This document shows, piece by piece, positions 27,024 to 34,530 of a DNA stretch of 64,000 nt. Every line of letters begins with the position of its first letter. Within the stretch, counting starts at the first letter, position 1. The DNA is from Lysobacteraceae bacterium (GTDB taxonomy: Bacteria; Bdellovibrionota; UBA1018; JAGTJX01), in assembly GCA_023657465.1 (NCBI GenBank), contig JAGTJX010000003.1, positions 499,889 through 563,888 on the forward strand. Direction: 5' to 3'. The position numbers and the translations under genes were made by a program. The notes under the pieces are model-generated. The model did not search any database, was not told the DNA's origin, and saw nothing but the letters and a program-made list of their open reading frames with translations.

Positions 27024-27688
27024 AGATTCTTTTTATACTCACTCTACTTGCAACAGCCCAAGAGAAGCCAAAACTTCACTACCTCACCTCAGAAGATCTC
27101 ATTACCATTGAAGACGGGCTGGTATCTCCTGCCAATGGTTCAATAGAAGATCTGAAAGATGATATGAAGATCGATGAGATCATCAAGAAACGAACCCCGA
27201 AGCAATGTGCTCAAGCCACTCGAGAGATGAATCAAACATTTGAATCTTTCTTTGGCGACATGATCACTCCTGCAGATTTATTAAAACTGAAACCACTCAT
27301 CACCAAGATCGAAGATGATTTTGGGATTTCCATCTACCGTGTGAAAATGAAAGCAGAGCGAGTCCGTCCGATCGACAGGAAACCCGATCTCAAACTCTGT
27401 CCAGATCACAAACGAAAAGAAGGCGGCTATCCCAAAGACTCATTCCCGAGCGGACATGCTGGGAGCGGATACTTGGAAGCGCTCTTCCTTTCTGATCTCT
27501 ATCTGTCCAAAGCAAAAGAATTCTTGGAACGTGGTGAACAAATCGGCTGGAACAGAGTCGCCATTGGAGTTCATCACCCCTCTGATGTCATCGCAGGACA
27601 GCTCATGGCAAAACGCGCTTACAAAAGATTCAAAGCGCACGGTAAGTTCAGGAAAGCGTTTCAGGCTGTGAAGAAGTCGATCCATTAA
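27020..27688 (+). CDS. PAP2/class A acid phosphatase-family protein
   Basis: A 222-residue phosphatase-like protein, probably periplasmic. The N-terminus MKILFILTLLATAQEKPK is a short signal-like segment. The catalytic motifs are KMKAERVRP (KX6RP type), FPSGHAGSGYLEALF (PSGH) and NRVAIGVHHPSDVIAGQ (the R-X5-H-X3-D element), all in the order seen in class A nonspecific acid phosphatases. Substrate, either soluble phosphomonoesters or lipid phosphates, is not determinable. The ATG overlaps the TolC-type gene stop (ATGA), which suggests translational coupling. Confidence 0.87.
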   Translation: MKILFILTLLATAQEKPKLHYLTSEDLITIEDGLVSPANGSIEDLKDDMKIDEIIKKRTPKQCAQATREMNQTFESFFGDMITPADLLKLKPLITKIEDDFGISIYRVKMKAERVRPIDRKPDLKLCPDHKRKEGGYPKDSFPSGHAGSGYLEALFLSDLYLSKAKEFLERGEQIGWNRVAIGVHHPSDVIAGQLMAKRAYKRFKAHGKFRKAFQAVKKSIH

Positions 27689-28581
27689 AACTGATAGAGC
27701 CAGGTATTCATCGTATCGCGTAACTCTTCTGTTTCTAGGATCATTATGTGACCGTATTTTCGATTGGATTTATTCTCTGTAAACGTTCGGGACTCTGAGA
27801 GATCTCTATTGATTGCCCCTTCGACCCACTCACCTTGGATGCCACTGACTTTTAAACTTTTTGTATCTAAGCGCTGATAAACATTCAGCCATTTGTCATG
27901 AGACAATTCCTCTGCATCGAAGCCTGAGCCTGAAGACTTGTCTAAGACCGAGTTCATCCATCTCATACCACGGCCAACTGGATCGATCGTAAGTCCTGCA
28001 CGCACAGTGTGTCCATAATCCTTGAGCCGAGTAGCATAACTCATCGCAGCCTCTCCACCCATGCTATAGCCCATCGCTCGGATCACAGGTGCTTTCACTC
28101 CCGCAGCAGCTCTAGATTCAATAATCTTTTTTGTGCAATCAAAAGCGAGCGCATCGTCGTCTTTTGAGTAATAGAGAATTTTTTTGACTCCATAGAGATC
28201 TGAGCCGATGCGCTGCTTATCTAAGAGTGATTCAATGAGATTGCAGTTCTGTCTCTCATGCTCACTATTGTATTGCTCGACCATCCATTGTCTCAAGTTA
28301 TACGAAGGATGATCAGAACTGAGTGAAGTGAGATGATTATACAAGTTACCTTCTGGTAAGTTTGCTGACTGATAAACTTGAAAATGAAGTGGACAGTATC
28401 CTCCAGCTCCTTCGAAGATCACCAGAAACTCCTGAGTCGCGTGATCATCCACAGGGCATTCTTGCGGTTCTCCTTGAGCAGCACGCTTGAAAGTAGTTGC
28501 AAGAGTTTCGTAGTCGATAGTTTGTGCTGATATTGACTTGGTAGCAGATAGGAGGACAATGAGTATGAGTATATTTTTCAT
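27685..28581 (-). CDS. Secreted alpha/beta hydrolase-fold protein
   Basis: Predicted exported protein of about 298 residues. ATG 28581 has AAAGGAAAAA ahead of it and starts the signal peptide MKNILILIVLLSATKSISAQ. The fold is lipase-like: FLVIFEGAGGYCP gives the first core strand and oxyanion region, and VIRAMGYSMGGEAAMSYATR holds the nucleophile Ser in GYSMGG. RAGLTIDPVGRGMRWMNS contains a likely acid Asp, and YGHIMILE near the C-terminus holds the probable His. The substrate is unknown. Upstream lies a palindrome-rich stretch (28597-28730). Confidence 0.72.
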   Translation of the reverse strand: MKNILILIVLLSATKSISAQTIDYETLATTFKRAAQGEPQECPVDDHATQEFLVIFEGAGGYCPLHFQVYQSANLPEGNLYNHLTSLSSDHPSYNLRQWMVEQYNSEHERQNCNLIESLLDKQRIGSDLYGVKKILYYSKDDDALAFDCTKKIIESRAAAGVKAPVIRAMGYSMGGEAAMSYATRLKDYGHTVRAGLTIDPVGRGMRWMNSVLDKSSGSGFDAEELSHDKWLNVYQRLDTKSLKVSGIQGEWVEGAINRDLSESRTFTENKSNRKYGHIMILETEELRDTMNTWLYQF

Positions 28582-28596
28582 TTTTTCCTTTCTCAA

Positions 28597-28730
28597 ATCT
28601 GACTACTTCACTCGAACCACTCGTCGCGCGACGAGTTTAAATTTCTATTCTTTGCTATTCGTCGCAAAGCCGTACTTCTTGGGCTCTGCGATCTAATCTA
28701 TTGTTTGTCGCGCAAAGTGCGCACTAAAGA
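28597..28730. promoter_or_regulatory. Palindrome-rich intergenic stretch
   Basis: Between two minus-strand genes lies the perfect 18-base palindrome ACTCGTCGCGCGACGAGT (28619-28636). It is followed by a looser hairpin CTTTGC-N8-GCAAAG and a GTCGCGCAAAGTGCGCAC element. The repeated CGTCGC core suggests a terminator for the 28731 gene, an operator for the 28581 gene, or a degenerate repeat family. There is no T run after the palindrome on the minus strand. Confidence 0.4.
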
Positions 28731-28964
28731 TCAGTGCTTGATAATGAGGATGCCGCCTCTGTATATGTCTCTCTCCTCATCTTTTTTACAAGTAACGTCC
28801 GCAGCTACTATTTCTCTTTTATTGGTTAAGAGCTCTTCTAGCTTGAATTGAATATTTAATTCACATGCATGAAGGGTGTTTGTCTCAACATTAATTTTAT
28901 AAAGTTCTGTCCCAAATGATGATGCTGATCCTAGTACTGTTAATGCTATCAATAATTTCTTCAT
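28731..28964 (-). CDS. Small secreted protein
   Basis: Predicted exported protein of about 77 residues. ATG 28964 follows GAGGAAGTTT, a good ribosome-binding site, and opens the signal peptide MKKLLIALTVLGSASSFG. The longer reading to 29012 adds an Arg-rich stretch that looks untranslated. The mature part has two cysteines (LHACELN, DVTCKKDE) that could form a disulfide, and ends YRGGILIIKH. A sigma-54-type promoter sequence lies about 150 bases upstream on the same strand (29116-29131). Function unknown. Confidence 0.65.
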   Translation of the reverse strand: MKKLLIALTVLGSASSFGTELYKINVETNTLHACELNIQFKLEELLTNKREIVAADVTCKKDEERDIYRGGILIIKH

Positions 28965-29115
28965 AAACTTCCTCTTCCTTCTGGTCACATATCCAATGTT
29001 TTCCGAGCACACCCCGGGCTAGGAACTCTCATAACTGTCCCATAACTGTCCCGAAGTCCTAGGAAAGTTATTTTCCCAGTAGTTAAAACCTCAAGACCCT
29101 TTAGTTGAGTAGTAA

Positions 29116-29131
29116 TGCAGGTCTTGTGCCA
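29116..29131 (-). promoter_or_regulatory. Sigma-54-type promoter sequence
   Basis: On the minus strand the site reads TGGCACAAGACCTGCA. It has the -24 TGGCAC and a -12 TGC, with exactly 10 bases between GG and GC; the consensus is TGGCAC-N5-TTGCA. It points toward the small secreted protein gene at 28964. The same sequence type and downstream bases recur at 46837-46852. Confidence 0.5.
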
Positions 29132-29260
29132 GGCGTTATGTGCAATTTAAGAGTAAAAGAGAGTGGATTTTCAGATTCAACCTGTCTAAAGTTTTTACAG
29201 ACTTTAAGAACATAGCCACTGTGTCGTTTTGGACACTCTGAATTTAATGGTGATGTGAAA

Positions 29261-29653
29261 ATGGGGAAGAAAAAGAAGCAAGAGATCGAGATTGAAGAAA
29301 GATTAGAATTCATTGCAAATGAATTGAGAGATGCAATCACATGGATTGAAGAATCAACGCCATTTGAGGTTCTGAGTGAACTAGCAAGACTCGGAGTAAA
29401 AACCCACAACTGGAATGAGGTGGTGAAGTTTTACGATGATTGGCAGCCAAGGAAAGTAAATAAAGAGTTTATTCCAGCATCAAGTGAACTAGCGGATGTA
29501 TGGATGAGCGAGATCAAAGCAAAAAATGGGAACGAACAAATCGACGTTTCTGATGATATTTTTTTGCATATGGCAGCTGAGCACTACTGGCACAAATACA
29601 ACACAAAGGGTATCGAGGAGATGCTGTTTGGGTCGAGAACACTTTCCATGTAG
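29261..29653 (+). CDS. Small ORF in the insertion sequence, unknown function
   Basis: A 130-residue acidic, helical protein with a Lys-rich start (MGKKKKQEIEIEERLEFIA) and Trp-containing segments (ITWIEESTPFEVLSELARLG, MAAEHYWHKYNTKGIEEMLF). GTG 29255 is an alternative start. It lies inside the element ends, 34 bases before the transposase gene and on the same strand. It may be a transposition accessory protein or a passenger. ISLre2-type elements generally carry one gene, so its presence is unusual. No family recognised. Confidence 0.55.
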   Translation: MGKKKKQEIEIEERLEFIANELRDAITWIEESTPFEVLSELARLGVKTHNWNEVVKFYDDWQPRKVNKEFIPASSELADVWMSEIKAKNGNEQIDVSDDIFLHMAAEHYWHKYNTKGIEEMLFGSRTLSM

Positions 29654-29687
29654 AATTTTCCTCTAGTCAAAATGATTGGAGGAAAAA

Positions 29688-31091
29688 ATGAAGCGACGGA
29701 TCGCTGTGTTTTTGGATGCGGATATTAAAAAAGAAACCTTTTCGTTTGATGAACTAGTGATCAGAACCAAGGAGGTGTTCGATAAAAACGGAATGCCAGC
29801 AGTGATAACGCTGATTTTAGAGTGGATGGATGGTGATCTCTGTGACTCACTGACAGGAGTGCAGACAAAAGAGTCATTAGCGAGCATCAACGTAAAACCC
29901 TGCTGTAAAACTCCCTACTTTGTCAGATCGAGCAGAGAACCAAGACGTATTGATTCTACAATAGGAAAAATCAAATTCCACTGGATGAGGCTCAAATGCA
30001 AAAACTGCAAGGAATCGTTCATTCCACTAAGACAGTTTTTAAACGTTAAGCTCTACACGTCGCATACGTTAGAACTCGAAAAAATTGCATGCGAGACTGC
30101 AAGTCACCAGAGCTACAGACGATCAGCAAAACACATGACAGATATTGGTGGCAACCCACTCGGAAAAAGTAAAATCCATACTTGGGTTCAGAAGACTGAC
30201 TCTGCTCACTTAAAGCTGGAACAGAAAGAGCTCGTTACAATTGTTGCAGATGGAACTGGGTATCCCAGGTTCAAGACGAACGCTCAAAAAGAGGATGAGA
30301 AGAAAAACCCAAAACGAGATGCTGACAATAGACCTCTTGAACAAATTCGAGTGATTCTAGGGATCGACAAGCACGGCAAAACGATTCCCATGGGAGTCTT
30401 CAATGAAGAAAAATGGAACGAAATTGGGAGACTCGTAAAACGGGCTAATCACCATCCCAAGCTGAAATCTAAGCCCATAGCAGAGCTCTTAGTGAGTGAT
30501 GGAGAACTAGCCATTGAACGAGGACTAGGAAAACTAGCAAAGACCCAGCAGCGCTGCCAGTGGCATCTGACGTATGATCTGAAGTCTGTGATGAAGTACC
30601 AGGATGAAGCAAATAACGAAGAAACCAGAAAAGTGAAAGACCAGCTTCATGAAATCATGAGAATCCCGCTACCCAACGAACCAAGAGACAAAGTAAAAAC
30701 CGAAGAAATTCTAAATCTAGAGGTCTCGGTATTTAATGCGGAAAGGCAAATGAATGCACTCGTGAAAGATCTGAAAGAAAAGCAGTATTTTCAAACTGCG
30801 ACATATGTAGAGAATGCAAAAGCAAAGCTCTTTAACTATGTCAGAGTCTGGATCAGGACGGGGGATGCTCCTCCGAAAGTGAGCTCCATCATTGAGCGCA
30901 TGATGAGAGAAATAAAACTACGACTCAAACGAATCGGATGCAACTGGAGTCCCAAGGGAGCAGCACAGATGACGAAGATCATTCTGAAGAGATTTACGAA
31001 TTCAAATGAATGGGAAAAATATTGGAGTGATACACTCAAACTAGACGGGAAAATGAAGATTGAATTTGCTGGAGCTCAGTTTGTGAATTGA
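29688..31091 (+). CDS. ISLre2-family (UPF0236-type) transposase
   Basis: DDE transposase of 467 residues. ATG 29688 has the strong ribosome-binding sequence GGAGGA. A Cys-type N-terminal region is present (NVKPCCKTPYF, RLKCKNCKESFIPLRQF). The catalytic triad candidates are Asp in VTIVADGTGYPRF, Asp in AELLVSDGELAIERG and Glu in SSIIERMMREIKLRLKRIG, followed by the typical NWSPKGAAQM. QRCQWHLTYDL matches the family CxWHL-type motif. The frame is full length with no stop, so the element may be active. Confidence 0.87.
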   Translation: MKRRIAVFLDADIKKETFSFDELVIRTKEVFDKNGMPAVITLILEWMDGDLCDSLTGVQTKESLASINVKPCCKTPYFVRSSREPRRIDSTIGKIKFHWMRLKCKNCKESFIPLRQFLNVKLYTSHTLELEKIACETASHQSYRRSAKHMTDIGGNPLGKSKIHTWVQKTDSAHLKLEQKELVTIVADGTGYPRFKTNAQKEDEKKNPKRDADNRPLEQIRVILGIDKHGKTIPMGVFNEEKWNEIGRLVKRANHHPKLKSKPIAELLVSDGELAIERGLGKLAKTQQRCQWHLTYDLKSVMKYQDEANNEETRKVKDQLHEIMRIPLPNEPRDKVKTEEILNLEVSVFNAERQMNALVKDLKEKQYFQTATYVENAKAKLFNYVRVWIRTGDAPPKVSSIIERMMREIKLRLKRIGCNWSPKGAAQMTKIILKRFTNSNEWEKYWSDTLKLDGKMKIEFAGAQFVN

Positions 31092-31356
31092 TGTTAAGTG
31101 AAAATTGTACCAAGGACTTTCGGACGCTATCGAACTCTCTTCTTTTTGCCGATCAAAACAACAAGTTCCAATGCCTTCTAAAATGCACGCTTCATGCCAT
31201 GTTTTACCCACTGAAAACGGCTAAAATCGAGTTCATCACTACCCCCTACTCAGACCCTCAACACCTGTCTAAACTTTAGACAAAGTCATGCAGCTGAATA
31301 CCTATGGCAATATTTGCATTGATTGCATTTTTTGACTGGGGTATTATCATACTTGT

Positions 31357-32508
31357 ATGCCCCATAAAAGACCTAGGACTGTTCACGATCTCATCAAGAA
31401 AAAACTCAAATTCAACAGAGTTCTGGCATTGCAGGGTGCGAGACAAACTGGAAAAAGTTTTTTGGCTAGAGAAATACTCTCAAAAGAACTGCAAAAATCA
31501 TTCTATGTTTCTCTTGATTCAAAATCAGAACGAGAATTTGCCGAGAGATCTCCTCAAACCTTCCTCACAAAGCTATCTGAGCATTGTCCGGTCATGATCG
31601 ACGAGGCTCAGAAAGCTCCATCTATTTTTGACGAAATAAAACTACAGGTTGATGTTAATACAGCTCCAGGACAGTACATCCTATTGGGTTCAACCGAGTT
31701 TTCTAGAGAAGTACTAGTCAAAGAGTCTCTGACTGGGCGATTAGGCAGAATTAGAATTTTTCCAATGAGTTTTAGAGAGGCATTAGGTACTAAACATGCC
31801 AAGCCCAGTCGCACAGCTTTCCTCAAACATCTGGATCACGGTGGTATGCCTGGAATTACCTTCGTCAGAGATGCCACAGAAAGAAAATCTCTTGTTCAAG
31901 ATTGGCTGAACACCTTGTGCTTCCGGGATCTTCTGCAATTTAAAAAGCTAAAACTCGATGGTGAATTAGCTCTTGAGATTTTTGAACAAGTCTCTGTTTT
32001 GGAGAATCCTACTCTTGCAGCAATCTCAAAAGCCACTCACACATCTGCTAGACGCGTTGAATCTCACCTCAAGGCATTAGAGCAACTTTTTGCGATCTAT
32101 AGACTTCATGCACATTCGTCGATGAGATCGAGCAAACCTATCTTCCTTCCTCTGGATTCAAGTATCGTGACTTACTTTAGTGGATCCTTTAGTCGAAAAG
32201 CTCAAGTCTCACTACTCAATGAGAGGTTATGTCTATCTCATTACTCTGGAGATCCTCACGCAAAATTTTTTTATTACCATTCACGCTCAAAAAGAATGAT
32301 TCATCTCCTAGAAGAACAAAAAAATAAAAAAATTGCATTTCAGATTTTAGAATACGAAGACTTCTCAGGAGTCGATTTAGAACTCATGAGAGTTTTTTTG
32401 GCGCAACATGAAGGATACCAAGGAACTGTTTTCGCACCGATTACTAGGCAAGAAAAAATACATTCAATTAAACTCAAACCATGGGAAGCTCTCCTCGTTT
32501 TAGATTAG
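31357..32508 (+). CDS. AAA ATPase with DUF4143 domain
   Basis: A 383-residue ATPase of the AAA_14/DUF4143 group. Walker A is LALQGARQTGKSFLAREIL, Walker B is PVMIDEAQKAPSIFDEI, and sensor region YILLGSTEFSREVLVKES is followed by LTGRLGRIRIFPMSFREALG. The C-terminal part has a winged-helix-like segment (LAAISKATHTSARRVESHLK) and a nuclease-like tail ending LKPWEALLVLD. Members are common, often horizontally moved, and their role is not established. It is a single gene just outside the insertion sequence, with an AT-rich promoter region at 31300-31356. Confidence 0.82.
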   Translation: MPHKRPRTVHDLIKKKLKFNRVLALQGARQTGKSFLAREILSKELQKSFYVSLDSKSEREFAERSPQTFLTKLSEHCPVMIDEAQKAPSIFDEIKLQVDVNTAPGQYILLGSTEFSREVLVKESLTGRLGRIRIFPMSFREALGTKHAKPSRTAFLKHLDHGGMPGITFVRDATERKSLVQDWLNTLCFRDLLQFKKLKLDGELALEIFEQVSVLENPTLAAISKATHTSARRVESHLKALEQLFAIYRLHAHSSMRSSKPIFLPLDSSIVTYFSGSFSRKAQVSLLNERLCLSHYSGDPHAKFFYYHSRSKRMIHLLEEQKNKKIAFQILEYEDFSGVDLELMRVFLAQHEGYQGTVFAPITRQEKIHSIKLKPWEALLVLD

Positions 32509-32580
32509 TTTCTACGCGCTGCGCTAAACGCCAATTTCCCATGTGCTTCGCCAAAACTTATCTGGTAGCTTAAACCTCTC

Positions 32581-34197
32581 ATGGATCATGAACTCTTCGA
32601 GTGGCTCCTCCTCCTAGGACGCTGGCTCCACATCGTTGTCGGAATTGCGTGGATTGGAAACTCGCTTTTCTTCATGTGGCTCGATCGTACTTTCGAATTC
32701 AACGCAGAATCCAAGACTCCTGGACACATCGGAGATCTCTGGATGGTTCATGGCGGCGGATTCTACAAAGTTGAGAAACTCCAAATGGGGCCTACCAAAG
32801 TCCCTGCACACCTTCACTGGTTCAAATGGGAATCCTACTGGACTTGGATGAGCGGAATCTTCCTACTCGGAATGATCTTCTACGCAGGTAACGGAACATT
32901 CCTCCTCGACTCTTCTGTTTCATCGATTACTTTCATGCAAGCATTGGGACTCAGCTTCGCGTCTCTCTTAGTGTCTTGGTTCTTCTACGACTTCTTGTGG
33001 GAATCCAAACTCACAAAAACTCAACCAATCCTAGGTCACATCCTCACTCTCGCTTGGTTCGGTGGAATGGTTTATTTCCTCTGTCACACGCTCAGTGGCA
33101 GAGCTGCCTACATCCACATCGGTGGAATGCTGGGGACTTGGATGACTGCGAATGTGTTCCTTCGAATCATCCCTAGGCAAGTGTTGATGGTCGAAGCATC
33201 GAAGCGTGGCGAACCCGTCAATCAAGAATGGGGCAAAAACGCTAAGAACAGATCCACGCACAACACTTACTTCACGCTACCTGTGATCTTCATCATGCTG
33301 AGCAACCACTTTCCTTCCACTTATGGGAATAAGTACAACTGGATCATATTACTGCTGATGAGTGCAGCAGGAGCAGCAATCCGTGAATTCTTCGTCACGA
33401 GAATCAAGAATCCACCGAGATCGAAAGTCTTCGGCGCGATTGCAGTAGCAATCATTCTCTTCGTTATTTTCTTCAGTCGCGAGAATACAGGCTCTGCAAA
33501 AGTAGCTACACAGAATCATCATGAATCCGAAGCCATAACATCACCTACAGCAACGATTTCAGGAACAGGTTCCATCTACGGAATTGTGGGCTTCTCTGGA
33601 ACTATCCCACAATCTGAGAAACTCCTCCTTCCACTGGTCTGCACACCAGACAAAAAGGCCGATACTTACGCAAACAAAATCATCATCAACAAAGATGGCA
33701 TGATAAAAAACGCACTCGTCAGAATCATTGACGGACTAGGTAAACAAGTCTTCACTGACATCCCATCTCAACCTGTCGTCATCGATCAGAAGAGCTGTCA
33801 ATATGAACCCCGAGTAGTTGGTGTCAGAGTCGAGCAGAAGGTTGAGTTCTTAAACAGCGATGATACCTTCCACAACGTGCGATCACTTTCTAAGAATAAT
33901 GAGAACTTCAACGAGGCCATGCCTGCTAAGAACGACCGAATCACTAAGGTCTTCAACAAGCCTGAAATTTTCGTTCAATCCAAATGTAGCGTGCATCCTT
34001 GGATGAGTGCTTCTATTGCAGTGATGGATCACCCCTATTTTAGTGTTACGAATGAAGCTGGCTTTTATGAGATTAAGAATATACCCCCAGGCAACTACAT
34101 GGTCGAAGTCTGGCATGAAGTTTTCGGCACTCATAAAACTCGAATTGGAATCAAAGCAAACCAAAGTGATAAAATCGATTTTGGATTCAAAAGATAA
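32581..34197 (+). CDS. puuD: Membrane urate oxidase (PuuD-type) fused to a cupredoxin-like domain
   Basis: Inner-membrane enzyme of 538 residues expected to oxidise urate to 5-hydroxyisourate. Residues 1-300 match the PuuD/Urate_ox_N domain: LHWFKWESYWTWMSGIFLLG, SGRAAYIHIGGMLGTWMTAN, and NRSTHNTYFTLPVIFIMLSN, with about eight membrane helices. Known PuuD ends in a cytochrome c domain, but no CxxCH is present here. Instead residues 335-538 form a beta domain with candidate type 1 copper ligands His431 (DDTFHNV), Cys469, His472 and Met475 (CSVHPWM), followed by a carboxypeptidase-regulatory-like strand set. The copper site would replace the heme as electron acceptor (inference). The next gene, hiuH, starts 9 bases later. 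Confidence 0.88.
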   Translation: MDHELFEWLLLLGRWLHIVVGIAWIGNSLFFMWLDRTFEFNAESKTPGHIGDLWMVHGGGFYKVEKLQMGPTKVPAHLHWFKWESYWTWMSGIFLLGMIFYAGNGTFLLDSSVSSITFMQALGLSFASLLVSWFFYDFLWESKLTKTQPILGHILTLAWFGGMVYFLCHTLSGRAAYIHIGGMLGTWMTANVFLRIIPRQVLMVEASKRGEPVNQEWGKNAKNRSTHNTYFTLPVIFIMLSNHFPSTYGNKYNWIILLLMSAAGAAIREFFVTRIKNPPRSKVFGAIAVAIILFVIFFSRENTGSAKVATQNHHESEAITSPTATISGTGSIYGIVGFSGTIPQSEKLLLPLVCTPDKKADTYANKIIINKDGMIKNALVRIIDGLGKQVFTDIPSQPVVIDQKSCQYEPRVVGVRVEQKVEFLNSDDTFHNVRSLSKNNENFNEAMPAKNDRITKVFNKPEIFVQSKCSVHPWMSASIAVMDHPYFSVTNEAGFYEIKNIPPGNYMVEVWHEVFGTHKTRIGIKANQSDKIDFGFKR

Positions 34198-34206
34198 GGA
34201 CGATAC

Positions 34207-34530
34207 ATGATTAGCACACACATTCTGGATACAAGCATAGGAGCTCCGGCCTCAGGAGTCGCAGTCAAGCTCGAGAAACAAGAGGGCAAGGACTGGAGCA
34301 CAATTAGCTCCGGATTCACCAATGCTGACGGGAGACTCCAGTTTGATGTAGAGATCCAACCAGGCAATCACAGAATTGTTTTTGAGATTGAAGATTATCT
34401 GAAGAAGTCCGGCAAGGAATTCTTCTTCTTAAACGTTCCAGTGAGTTTCAAAATCGAAAACACAAAACGCAATTACCATGTTCCCTTACTTTTAAACCCA
34501 TTCGGATTCTCAACTTACCGTGGCAGTTAA
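34207..34530 (+). CDS. hiuH: 5-Hydroxyisourate hydrolase (transthyretin-like)
   Basis: A 107-residue enzyme hydrolysing 5-hydroxyisourate to OHCU (2-oxo-4-hydroxy-4-carboxy-5-ureidoimidazoline). The signatures are all present: N-terminal STHILDTSIGAPASGVAVKL with the active His, TNADGRLQF, and the C-terminal tetrapeptide YRGS that closes the active site. Length fits the cytosolic bacterial type. It sits between the urate oxidase and the large ureide protein, matching reaction order. Its last 11 bases overlap the GTG start of the next gene. Confidence 0.96.
   Translation: MISTHILDTSIGAPASGVAVKLEKQEGKDWSTISSGFTNADGRLQFDVEIQPGNHRIVFEIEDYLKKSGKEFFFLNVPVSFKIENTKRNYHVPLLLNPFGFSTYRGS

Larger units (their letters stand above)
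29181..31277 (+). mobile_element. ISLre2-like insertion sequence
   Basis: The transposase gene with a small preceding ORF is bounded by CCTGTCTAAAGTTT (29181-29194) and CCTGTCTAAACTTT (31264-31277). Each is part of a palindromic stretch (GTCTAAAGTTTTTACAGAC on the left, GTCTAAACTTTAGAC on the right), so they match directly and also as inverted ends. Exact ends and target duplication could not be fixed by eye. The right-hand internal region 31092-31263 has no convincing gene. Confidence 0.6.

Noticed and set aside
31088-31279. 63-residue reading after the transposase gene
   Set aside because: No ribosome-binding site or recognisable protein features. It lies in the right end of the insertion sequence.
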